Source: Streptomyces sp. XD-27 (GTDB lineage: Bacteria; Actinomycetota; Actinomycetes; Streptomycetales; Streptomycetaceae). From it: a stretch of 64,000 nt of DNA. The stretch lies in assembly GCF_030553055.1 (NCBI RefSeq), contig NZ_CP130713.1, positions 6,634,001-6,698,000 on the forward strand, read 5' to 3'. The stretch's first letter is position 1. Each line of letters starts with the position of its first letter. Shown one piece after another: positions 54,145-64,000 of the stretch. Position numbers and translations under genes: made by a program. The notes under the pieces are model-generated. The model saw only the letters and a list, made by a program, of their open reading frames with translations, was not told where the DNA came from and did no database searches.

Positions 54145-54767
54145 TCGCCTTCGTCAGCGGCCCGGTGGCCGCACTCGCGCCCGACACCGCCGTCATCGAG
54201 GTCGGCGGCGTCGGCATGGCGGTGCAGTGCAGCCCGGGCACCCTGTCCGCGCTGCGGATCGGCGAGCCCGCCCGGCTCGCCACCTCCCTCGTCGTCCGCG
54301 AGGACTCCCTGACGCTGTACGGCTTCGCCGACGACGACGAGCGGCAGGTCTTCGAGCTGCTCCAGACCGCCAGCGGCGTGGGCCCCCGGCTCGCCCAGGC
54401 CATGCTCGCCGTGCACACGCCCGACGCGCTGCGCGTCGCGGTCGCCACCGGCGACGAGAAGGCGCTCACCGCCGTCCCCGGCATCGGCAAGAAGGGCGCC
54501 CAGCGGCTGCTGCTGGAGCTCAAGGACCGGCTCGGCGCGCCGACCAGTCAGGCGGCGGCCCCCGCCGCCGCGCCCGGCCACCGCGCCTCCGACTGGCGCG
54601 AGCAGCTCAGCGCCGCCCTGGTCGGGCTCGGATACGCCGCGCGGGAGGCGGAGGAGGCCGTCGCCGCCGTCGCACCGCAGGCCGAGGCCGCCACCGCCGC
54701 CGGCGGCCGGCCGCAGGTCCCCCAGCTGCTGCGCGCCGCCCTCCAGACCCTGAACCGGGCGCGATGA
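54141..54767 (+). CDS. ruvA: Holliday-junction branch-migration subunit RuvA
   Basis: A 208-residue DNA-junction binding protein. OB-fold N-terminus ([12 protein letters not shown]), two helix-hairpin-helix motifs ([17 protein letters not shown] and [19 protein letters not shown]), a Pro/Ala linker and the C-terminal RuvB-binding domain ([16 protein letters not shown]). Confidence 0.96.
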   Translation: MIAFVSGPVAALAPDTAVIEVGGVGMAVQCSPGTLSALRIGEPARLATSLVVREDSLTLYGFADDDERQVFELLQTASGVGPRLAQAMLAVHTPDALRVAVATGDEKALTAVPGIGKKGAQRLLLELKDRLGAPTSQAAAPAAAPGHRASDWREQLSAALVGLGYAAREAEEAVAAVAPQAEAATAAGGRPQVPQLLRAALQTLNRAR

Positions 54768-54822
54768 GCCGAAGCAGCCGACCGCACCACCCCGCCCCGC
54801 AACGAACCGTGAGGTTTCACCC

Positions 54823-55914
54823 GTGAACTGGGATGACGAGCCCGTACCCGCGCCCGCGACCGGCCTGCCCGCCGCAGGCGACCGGCTCGTCGGCGCGGCC
54901 GCCGACGGCGAGGAGCAGGCCATCGAGGCCGCGCTGCGCCCGAAGGACCTCGGCGAATTCGTCGGCCAGGAGCGCGTCCGCGAGCAGCTCGACCTCGTCC
55001 TGAAGGCGGCGCGGCAGCGCGGCGGCACCGCCGACCACGTGCTGCTCTCCGGCGCCCCGGGCCTCGGCAAGACCACCCTCTCCATGATCATCGCGGCCGA
55101 GATGGGCGCCCCGATCCGCATCACCTCCGGGCCCGCCATCCAGCACGCCGGCGACCTCGCCGCGATCCTGTCCTCGCTCACCGAGGGCGAGGTGCTCTTC
55201 CTCGACGAGATCCACCGCATGTCCCGGCCCGCCGAGGAGATGCTGTACATGGCCATGGAGGACTTCCGGGTCGACGTCATCGTCGGCAAGGGCCCCGGTG
55301 CCACCGCGATCCCGCTCGAACTGCCGCCCTTCACCCTGGTCGGCGCCACCACCCGGGCCGGGCTGCTGCCGCCGCCGCTGCGCGACCGCTTCGGCTTCAC
55401 CGGCCACATGGAGTTCTACGCCCCGGCCGAGCTGGAGCGCGTCCTCCACCGCTCCGCCCACCTGCTCGACGTCACGCTGGATCCCGAGGGCGCCGCCGAG
55501 ATCGCCGGCCGGTCCCGGGGCACGCCGCGCATCGCCAACCGGCTGCTGCGCCGGGTCCGGGATTACGCCCAGGTCAAGGCGGACGGCCTGATCACCGCCG
55601 AGATCGCCGGCCGGGCCCTGGAGGTGTACGACGTGGACGCCCGCGGCCTGGACCGGCTGGACCGCGGGGTGCTGACCGCCCTGCTCACCCTGTTCGGCGG
55701 CGGCCCGGTCGGCCTGTCCACCCTCGCCGTCGCGGTGGGGGAGGAGCGCGAGACGGTGGAGGAGGTCGCGGAGCCCTTCCTGGTCCGCGAGGGCCTGCTG
55801 GCCCGTACGCCGCGCGGCCGGGTCGCCACCCCCGCGGCCTGGGCCCACCTCGGGATCGCCCCGCCGCGGCAGGGCGCCGGCGGGGGCGGACAGACCGGCT
55901 TGTTCGAAGCGTGA
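54823..55914 (+). CDS. ruvB: Holliday-junction branch-migration helicase RuvB
   Basis: A 363-residue AAA+ ATPase that drives branch migration with RuvA. Walker A is GAPGLGKTT (about 76-84), Walker B LFLDEIHR, then the sensor-1 LVGATTRAG and the winged-helix C-terminus with [11 protein letters not shown] at 54823. Confidence 0.97.
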   Translation: MNWDDEPVPAPATGLPAAGDRLVGAAADGEEQAIEAALRPKDLGEFVGQERVREQLDLVLKAARQRGGTADHVLLSGAPGLGKTTLSMIIAAEMGAPIRITSGPAIQHAGDLAAILSSLTEGEVLFLDEIHRMSRPAEEMLYMAMEDFRVDVIVGKGPGATAIPLELPPFTLVGATTRAGLLPPPLRDRFGFTGHMEFYAPAELERVLHRSAHLLDVTLDPEGAAEIAGRSRGTPRIANRLLRRVRDYAQVKADGLITAEIAGRALEVYDVDARGLDRLDRGVLTALLTLFGGGPVGLSTLAVAVGEERETVEEVAEPFLVREGLLARTPRGRVATPAAWAHLGIAPPRQGAGGGGQTGLFEA

Positions 55915-56091
55915 CCGGGACGTGGCGGCGCGGAGACTGGTCCGGTCAGGAACCCTGGTGCCATGCTGGGCGTTGTTCCTTAGGCGCGGGCTCGCTTAGA
56001 CTCCGCCGATGCCGTCCGTAACGTGCGGCATACCACCCCCGTAGACCAGGCCGCGTTTCCCCCCGCGGTCGTGCGAAGGAAATTCCGTCCC

Positions 56092-56577
56092 GTGATTGTG
56101 ACTCTCCTGCCGTTCATCGTGCTCATCGGGGCCATGTTCCTGATGACCCGGTCGGCCAAGAACAAGCAACGCCAGGCCGTGCAGATGCGCGACGCGATGC
56201 AGCCGGGCTCCGGCGTGCGGACCATCGGCGGTATGTACGCCACGGTGAAGGAGGTCCACGACGACACGGTCCTCCTCGAAGTCGCCCCCGGTGTGCACGC
56301 CATCTACGCGAAGAACGCGGTGGGTGCCGTCCTGGAGGACTCCGAGTACAACTTCATCGTCCACGGCATCGAGCCGGAGGCGGCGGACGCCGACACCCCG
56401 GCCGTCCCCGATGACGCCTCCTCGCTGACCGAGGCCGATGCCGACGCTTCCGTCCAGGACGAGGCAGAGAAGACCGACGTCGAGAAGACGGACCTGGCGA
56501 AGGCCGACCTGACCAAGTCGGACGACGACAAGGCCGACGCTCCGGCGGACGGCAAGGGCGACAGCGACACGAAGTAG
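56092..56577 (+). CDS. yajC: Sec translocon accessory protein YajC
   Basis: A 161-residue protein with one N-terminal span (about 3-17), the family GSGVRTIGGMYATV segment and a long acidic/Lys-rich tail (KTDVEKTDLAKADLTKSDDD) typical of streptomycetes. GTG 56092 follows AAGGA; the upstream frame is rejected for lack of a signal and ribosome site. Forms the SecDF-YajC complex with the next two products. Confidence 0.92.
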   Translation: MIVTLLPFIVLIGAMFLMTRSAKNKQRQAVQMRDAMQPGSGVRTIGGMYATVKEVHDDTVLLEVAPGVHAIYAKNAVGAVLEDSEYNFIVHGIEPEAADADTPAVPDDASSLTEADADASVQDEAEKTDVEKTDLAKADLTKSDDDKADAPADGKGDSDTK

Positions 56578-56763
56578 GACCTTTACGGAGCCGCGTCGCG
56601 CCACCCTGGTGATCTTGGTGGGCCCCTTGGGGCCACCCGGGCCCAGGGGGAGCGTCGCGGTTCCATGACGGTCTAGGCTCCGGCGGGGGCTGGTCCCCAC
56701 AACATTCGTGGCCGCCCGGCGCACACCCGGTGCCGGGGCGGTTGGACAGGGAGATACGAGAAG

Positions 56764-58521
56764 GTGGCAGCACCGAAGAAGGGCCGCAGGTCCCCCGGGA
56801 CCCAGGGCCGGCCCGGGCGCACCCTGGTCTTGATCCTGATCGCCATCGTGGCGCTCACCGCGGGGATGTTCGCCTCCGGTGAAACCACGCCGCGGTTGGG
56901 AATCGACCTCGCGGGCGGCACCAGTTTCACACTGCAGGCCAAGAACCAGCCGGGCAAGCCCAACGCGATCAACTCAAAGAATCTGAACACCGCCGTCAAC
57001 GTCATCGACCGGCGGGTCAATGGTTTGGGTGTCTCCGAGGCCGAGGTCCAGACCCAGGGCACCAAGCACATCATCGTGAACATCCCCAAGGGGACGGACG
57101 CGAAGCAGGCCCGCCAGCAGGTCGGCACCACCGCTCAGCTGTTCTTCCGCTCGGTGATCACCAGCGCCCCCGGCACCCCGACCCCGGAGCCGGGCGACAC
57201 GGGTAAGAAGGACCAGGGCAAGGACAAGCAGGGCGACGCCGGCGACAAGGCCGACCAGGGCGACAAGACCAAGCCGTCCGGCACGCCGAGCCCCACCGCC
57301 ACCACCCAGGGCCGCCCCGTCAGCGACGCCCTCAAGGCTGACGACGCCCCCAAGCCCAAGGCCACCGAGAAGCCGGACGCCCAGAAGTCCGGCTCCAAGA
57401 AGCCGGCCGAGGACGACCCGACCAAGCAGTTCGCCGCCCTGGACTGCCGCACGCCCAAGGCGCGCGCCGCGGCCAGCGAGAAGGCCGCGGCCGCCAAGGA
57501 GGACGCGACGATCGCCGCCTGCGGCGAAAAGGGCCAGAAGCACCTGCTCGGCCCGGTCGAGCTGGCCGGCACCGAGGTTTCCAAGGCCAAGGCCGCCTAC
57601 GTCCCCCAGCAGGGTGGCTGGCTCGTCGAGCTCGAGTTCACCGATAAGGGCGGCAAGCGCTTCGGCAAGATCACCGAGGATCTGTCGAAGAAGGCGGCCC
57701 AGGGGCAGAACAACCAGTTCGCCATCGTCCTCGACGGACAGGTTTTCTCCGCCCCCACGGTGGACTCCCCGATCAGGAACGGCAGCGCCGTCATCCAGGG
57801 CAGCTTCACCCAGTCCTCGGCCGACAGCCTCGCCAACGTGCTGTCCTTCGGCGCCCTGCCGCTCTCCTTCGACATCGTCGACGAGCAGACCGTCTCCGCG
57901 GCACTCGGCAGCGAGCAGCTCCGGGCCGGTCTCATCGCCGGCGCCATCGGCCTCGCGCTGGTCGTCATCTACCTCCTCGTGTACTACCGCGGCCTGTCCC
58001 TGGTGGCCCTCGCGAGCCTCGCGGTCTCCGCGGCCCTCACGTACACGATCATGACGCTGCTCGGTCCCGGCATCGGCTTCGCGCTGAACCTGCCCGCCGT
58101 CTGCGGTGCCATCGTCGCCATCGGCATCACCGCGGACTCCTTCATCGTCTACTTCGAGCGCATCCGCGACGAGATCCGCGAGGGCCGGACCCTGCGCCCC
58201 GCCGTCGAACGCGGCTGGCCGCGCGCCCGGCGCACCATCCTGGTCTCGGACTTCGTGTCCTTCCTCGCCGCCGCGGTGCTCTTCGTCGTCACCGTCGGCA
58301 AGGTGCAGGGCTTCGCCTTCACGCTCGGCCTGACCACCCTGCTCGACGTCGTCGTGGTGTTCTTCTTCACCAAGCCGCTGATGACGATCCTGGCGAAGAA
58401 GAAGTTCTTCGCCAGCGGCCACCCGTGGTCCGGCCTCGACCCCCAGCGTCTCGGCGCCAAGCCCCCGCTGCGCCGTAGCCGCCGCACCCCCGCCGCCCCC
58501 GCCGACCCGAAGGAGGCGTGA
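56764..58521 (+). CDS. secD: protein-export membrane protein SecD
   Basis: A 585-residue RND-type subunit using proton flow to pull exported proteins. TM1 near 18-38, the D1 motif GIDLAGGTSFTL, a large outer domain with a Lys/Asp/Pro/Thr-rich insertion (about 135-225), and five C-terminal spans from about 385 with the D5-like GIGFALNLPAVCGAIVAIGITADSFIVYFERIRDEI. The usual helix order is complete. GTG start at 56764; a single base separates its stop from secF. Confidence 0.96.
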   Translation: MAAPKKGRRSPGTQGRPGRTLVLILIAIVALTAGMFASGETTPRLGIDLAGGTSFTLQAKNQPGKPNAINSKNLNTAVNVIDRRVNGLGVSEAEVQTQGTKHIIVNIPKGTDAKQARQQVGTTAQLFFRSVITSAPGTPTPEPGDTGKKDQGKDKQGDAGDKADQGDKTKPSGTPSPTATTQGRPVSDALKADDAPKPKATEKPDAQKSGSKKPAEDDPTKQFAALDCRTPKARAAASEKAAAAKEDATIAACGEKGQKHLLGPVELAGTEVSKAKAAYVPQQGGWLVELEFTDKGGKRFGKITEDLSKKAAQGQNNQFAIVLDGQVFSAPTVDSPIRNGSAVIQGSFTQSSADSLANVLSFGALPLSFDIVDEQTVSAALGSEQLRAGLIAGAIGLALVVIYLLVYYRGLSLVALASLAVSAALTYTIMTLLGPGIGFALNLPAVCGAIVAIGITADSFIVYFERIRDEIREGRTLRPAVERGWPRARRTILVSDFVSFLAAAVLFVVTVGKVQGFAFTLGLTTLLDVVVVFFFTKPLMTILAKKKFFASGHPWSGLDPQRLGAKPPLRRSRRTPAAPADPKEA

Positions 58522-58522
58522 G

Positions 58523-59671
58523 ATGTCGCGACTCGGCACCCTCGGCGCCAGGCTGTACCGAGGCGAGGTCGGCTACGACTTCGTCGCCAAGCGCAAGATC
58601 TGGTACGGCATCTCGATCCTCATCACCATCACGGCCATCGTCGGCCTGGCGGTGCGCGGCCTCAACATGGGCATCGAGTTCTCCGGCGGCGCGGTCTTCA
58701 ACACGCCCAAGACCAGCATGTCCACCTCGGAGGTCAAGGAGACCGCGGAGTCGGCCTCCGGCGGCCACACCGCCGTCGTGCAGAAGCTCGGCAGCGGCAA
58801 GCTGCGCATCCAGATCAGCGATCTGGACACCAAGGAAGCCATCCCGGTCAAGGAGAAGATCGCCGACAAGCTGGGCGTCTCGTCCGACAAGGTCGACGCC
58901 CAGCTGGTCGGTCCGAGCTGGGGTGAGGAGATCGCCAACAAGGCATGGAAGGGCCTGGCGATCTTCATGGTCCTGGTGGTGATCTACCTCGCCATCGCCT
59001 TCGAATGGCGGATGGCGCTGGCTGCGCTCATCGCACTGATCCATGACCTCACCATCACCGTCGGCGTCTACGCGCTCGTCGGCTTCGAGGTCACCCCGGG
59101 CACCGTGATCGGTCTGCTCACGATCCTCGGCTACTCCCTCTACGACACCGTCGTCGTCTTCGACGGTCTGAAGGAAGCGTCGAAGGACCTCACCAAGCAG
59201 AGCCGGTACACCTACAGCGAGATCGCCAACCGGAGCCTCAACTCGACCCTGGTGCGGTCGATCAACACCACCATCGTGGCGCTGCTCCCGGTCGGCGCGC
59301 TGCTGTTCATCGGCGGCGGCCTGCTCGGCGCGGGCATGCTCAACGACATCTCGCTCGCCCTGTTCGTCGGCCTCGCCGCCGGCGCGTACTCCTCGATCTT
59401 CATCGCCACCCCGCTGGTCGCCGACTTCAAGGAGCGCGACCCGGAGATGAAGGCCCTGGCCAAGCGGGTGCGCGCCAAGCGCGCCTCCGCCGTCGCCAAG
59501 GCGGAGTCCGCGGGCGACCCCCAGGACGCCTCCGCCGCGGACGAGGACGACGACCGGGACGACGACCCCGAGGACGACGGCATGGCCGCGTCCGCCGGAG
59601 CCGCCGGCCGGCGCCAGCAGCCCGCCGCCCGCAACCGCGGCCGCGGCCGCCCGTCGGGGAAGCGCCGATGA
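58523..59671 (+). CDS. secF: protein-export membrane protein SecF
   Basis: A 382-residue partner of SecD. TM1 near 30-48, MGIEFSGGAVF motif, periplasmic domain, then five spans with YSLYDTVVVFDGLKE and NRSLNSTLVRSINTT. The last 60 residues are acidic and then basic (Ala/Asp/Arg-rich), a streptomycete extension. Overlaps apt by ATGA. Confidence 0.96.
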   Translation: MSRLGTLGARLYRGEVGYDFVAKRKIWYGISILITITAIVGLAVRGLNMGIEFSGGAVFNTPKTSMSTSEVKETAESASGGHTAVVQKLGSGKLRIQISDLDTKEAIPVKEKIADKLGVSSDKVDAQLVGPSWGEEIANKAWKGLAIFMVLVVIYLAIAFEWRMALAALIALIHDLTITVGVYALVGFEVTPGTVIGLLTILGYSLYDTVVVFDGLKEASKDLTKQSRYTYSEIANRSLNSTLVRSINTTIVALLPVGALLFIGGGLLGAGMLNDISLALFVGLAAGAYSSIFIATPLVADFKERDPEMKALAKRVRAKRASAVAKAESAGDPQDASAADEDDDRDDDPEDDGMAASAGAAGRRQQPAARNRGRGRPSGKRR

Positions 59672-60222
59672 GCGCCGCGGGCGGCGACGAGCTGCGCGGA
59701 CTGCTGCTCAGCCGCATCCACGACGTCCCCGACTACCCCAAGCCGGGCGTGATGTTTAAGGACATCACCCCGCTGCTCGCCGACGCCCAGGCGTTCGGCG
59801 CGCTCACCGACGCGCTGGCCGACCTGTGCGTACGGCACCGCGCCGACAAGGTCGTCGGGCTGGAGGCGCGCGGCTTCATCCTGGCCGCGCCCGTCGCGGT
59901 CCGGGCGGGCGTGGGCTTCGTCCCCGTCCGCAAGGCGGGCAAGCTGCCCGGCGCCACGCTCGGGCAGGCCTACGAGCTGGAGTACGGCACCGCGGAGATC
60001 GAGATGCACGCCGACGCGCTCGCCCCGGGCGACCGCGTCCTGGTGATCGACGACGTGCTCGCCACCGGCGGCACCGCGGAGGCGTCGCTCCAGCTCATCC
60101 GGCGGGCCGGCGGCGAGGTCGCCGGACTGGCCGTACTGCTGGAGCTCGGCTTCCTCGACGGCCGCCGCCGTCTGGAGCCCGAGCTGAAGAACGCGCCGCT
60201 GGACGCGCTGATCACGCTCTGA
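59668..60222 (+). CDS. apt: adenine phosphoribosyltransferase
   Basis: A 184-residue type I phosphoribosyltransferase salvaging adenine to AMP. FKDITPLL near 30, GLEARGFIL near 66 and the PRPP loop VLVIDDVLATGGTA (about 123-136) are diagnostic. Coupled to secF; relA follows, so purine salvage and (p)ppGpp lie side by side as in other streptomycetes. Confidence 0.97.
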   Translation: MSAAGGDELRGLLLSRIHDVPDYPKPGVMFKDITPLLADAQAFGALTDALADLCVRHRADKVVGLEARGFILAAPVAVRAGVGFVPVRKAGKLPGATLGQAYELEYGTAEIEMHADALAPGDRVLVIDDVLATGGTAEASLQLIRRAGGEVAGLAVLLELGFLDGRRRLEPELKNAPLDALITL

Positions 60223-60235
60223 GGCATGGACCGCA

Positions 60236-60274
60236 GGAGGGCGGGAACCCGGGCACCATCGGGTCCCGCCCTCC
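60236..60274 (+). terminator. terminator after apt
   Basis: Arms 60236-60250 and 60261-60274 pair with one bulged base; loop about 10 nt. Confidence 0.65.
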
Positions 60275-60375
60275 GGCACGCCGCGGCGCACGGCGGCCGC
60301 GGAGTCACCTCCGTGGCGGGATCGATACCATGGCATCCCGACCCCTGTGGTCCGGTCCCCGCTTGAGGAGTGCTC

Positions 60376-62916
<2,541 letters not shown>

Positions 62917-62925
62917 CGCCGAACA

Positions 62926-62960
62926 GAAGCGGCCCCGGCGCGCTGCGCCGGGGCCGCTTC
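62926..62960. terminator. bidirectional terminator between relA and the DUF349 gene
   Basis: Perfect 16-bp stem (62926-62941 with 62945-62960), 3-nt loop, between converging stops. Confidence 0.85.
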
Positions 62961-62986
62961 CTGCTGCGGCGAAACCTTCAGCCGCT

Positions 62987-64000
62987 TCAGCCGCCGAACT
63001 CCTCCAGGCCCTTCAGCGCCTGGTCGAGCAGCGCCTGCCGGCCTTCCAGCTCCTTGGCGAGCTTGTCCGCCTTGGCGTTGTTGCCCGCGGCCCGCGCGGC
63101 GTCGATCTGGCCGCGCAGCTTGTCCACGGCGTCCTGAAGCTGGCCGGTCAGGCCCTGGGCGCGCGCCCGCGCCTCAGGGTTCGTACGCCGCCACTCGGCC
63201 TCCTCGGCCTCCTGGATGGCCCGCTCCACCGCGTGCATCCGGCCCTCGATCTTCGGCCGGGCGTCCCGCGGCACATGCCCGATGGCCTCCCACCGCTCGT
63301 TGATCGCGCGGAAGGCCGCCCGCGTCGCCTTCAGGTCCGACACCGGGAGCAGCTTCTCGGCCTCGACGACCAGCTCCTCCTTGCGGGTCAGGTTCTCCCG
63401 CTGCTCGGCGTCGCGCTCCGCGAACACCTCGCTGCGCGCCTGGAAGAACACGTCCTGAGCCCCGCGGAACCGGTTCCACAGGTCGTCCTCGGCCTCGCGC
63501 TGGGCCCGGCCCGCCGCCTTCCAGTCCGCCATCAGCTCGCGGTAGCGCGCCGCGGTCGTACCCCAGTCGGTGGAGCCGGACAGCGCCTCGGCCTCGGCGA
63601 CCAGCTTCTCCTTGGCCTTACGGGCATCCTCGCGCTGCGCGTCCAGCGACGCGAAGTGCGCCTTGCGGCGCTTGGAGAACGCCGAGCGGGCGTGCGAGAA
63701 CCGGTGCCACAGCTCGTCGTCCGACTTGCGGTCCAGCCGCGGCAGGCCCTTCCAGGTGTCGACCAGGGCACGCAGCCGCTCCCCGGCCGACCGCCACTGG
63801 TCGCTGGCGGCCAGCTTCTCGGCCTCGGCGACCAGCGCCTCCTTGGCGTGCCGGGCGTCCTCGGACTGCTTCGCCTTCGCGGCCTTGCGCTCCTCGCGGC
63901 GCGACTCGACCTCGCCGACCAGCTTGTCGAGCCGCTTGGCCAGCGCGTCCAGGTCCCCGACCGCGTGGTGCTCGGCGACCTGCTGACGCAGATGGTCGAT
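62987..64000 (-). CDS. DUF349-domain protein (partial)
   Basis: The C-terminal 337 residues are in the window; the start lies beyond the right edge. The sequence is built of DUF349 repeats of about 75 residues with the pattern WR/KxxGxxxRxxxDxLWxRFxxAxxxFxxxR, for example near 63690-63770 and 63440-63520 on the minus strand, ending with a coiled coil (AEELEGRQALLDQALKGL-like). Highly charged, no membrane span. Function is not known; an internal ATG at 63532 is not the true start. Confidence 0.88.
   Translation of the reverse strand: MDHLRQQVAEHHAVGDLDALAKRLDKLVGEVESRREERKAAKAKQSEDARHAKEALVAEAEKLAASDQWRSAGERLRALVDTWKGLPRLDRKSDDELWHRFSHARSAFSKRRKAHFASLDAQREDARKAKEKLVAEAEALSGSTDWGTTAARYRELMADWKAAGRAQREAEDDLWNRFRGAQDVFFQARSEVFAERDAEQRENLTRKEELVVEAEKLLPVSDLKATRAAFRAINERWEAIGHVPRDARPKIEGRMHAVERAIQEAEEAEWRRTNPEARARAQGLTGQLQDAVDKLRGQIDAARAAGNNAKADKLAKELEGRQALLDQALKGLEEFGG

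Overview
The window is a piece of a Streptomyces-type actinomycete chromosome. GC is very high, GTG starts are common, genes are often coupled by 4-nt ATGA/GTGA overlaps, and terminators are long perfect hairpins without U tracts. It carries the sporulation gene ssgB, phosphatidylinositol mannoside genes, and a core gene order (argH ... metNIQ, cobL, cobT, thrS, pgsA-patA-pimA, pdxST, yebC-ruvCAB, yajC-secDF-apt-relA) that I remember as the conserved SCO15xx region of S. coelicolor. No rRNA, CRISPR array, integrase or transposase was seen.

Layout. 0-3.1 kb (minus strand): a lasso-peptide cluster running precursor, frameshifted Asn-synthetase-like cyclase, RRE protein B1, protease B2 and the start of an ABC exporter cut by the window edge. 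3.3-6.1 kb: argG and argH, separated by a perfect 22-bp hairpin. 6.2-8.4 kb: a TetR regulator with a palindromic operator and its MFS efflux pump. 8.5-13.6 kb: secreted lipase, acyltransferase, Tat-exported phosphodiesterase, a sigma-like protein, an acetyltransferase and two membrane proteins. 13.7-16.6 kb: a Cys/Met-rich leader peptide followed by the methionine importer metNIQ. 17.4-24.7 kb: cobalamin/siroheme genes, including a BluB-CobT fusion behind about 860 disordered residues. 24.7-29.6 kb: rRNA/tRNA methyltransferase, Ser/Thr kinase, a 1.2-kb stretch without a confident gene, an APH-fold protein and a small zinc-ribbon protein. 29.7-30.2 kb: five tRNA genes (three Val-GAC, Cys-GCA, Gly-GCC). 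30.4-36.6 kb: folate genes pabB/pabC, small enzymes and membrane proteins, ssgB. 36.6-37.4 kb: two identical tRNA-Val(CAC) genes around a frameshifted SRPBCC gene. 37.4-47 kb: exonuclease, DUF4365 nuclease-like gene and partner, thrS, HIT protein, a membrane protein and an EF-G-like GTPase. 47-64 kb: the PIM operon, vitamin B6 genes, DNA repair (ruvCAB), protein export (yajC-secD-secF), apt, relA and a DUF349 protein.

The least ordinary signals are four. (1) The lasso precursor has a tandem 6-bp duplication at the leader/core junction, which moves the ring Asp from position 9 to 11. (2) Short tandem repeats straddle the stop codons of at least five genes; in four of them the repeats place TGA in all three frames. 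(3) A leaderless Cys/Met-rich leader peptide precedes metNIQ. (4) At least five genes are frameshifted, each repairable by one extra base in a G/C run. That pattern looks more like homopolymer under-calling in the assembly than five real pseudogenes, and it bears on whether the lasso cyclase is functional.
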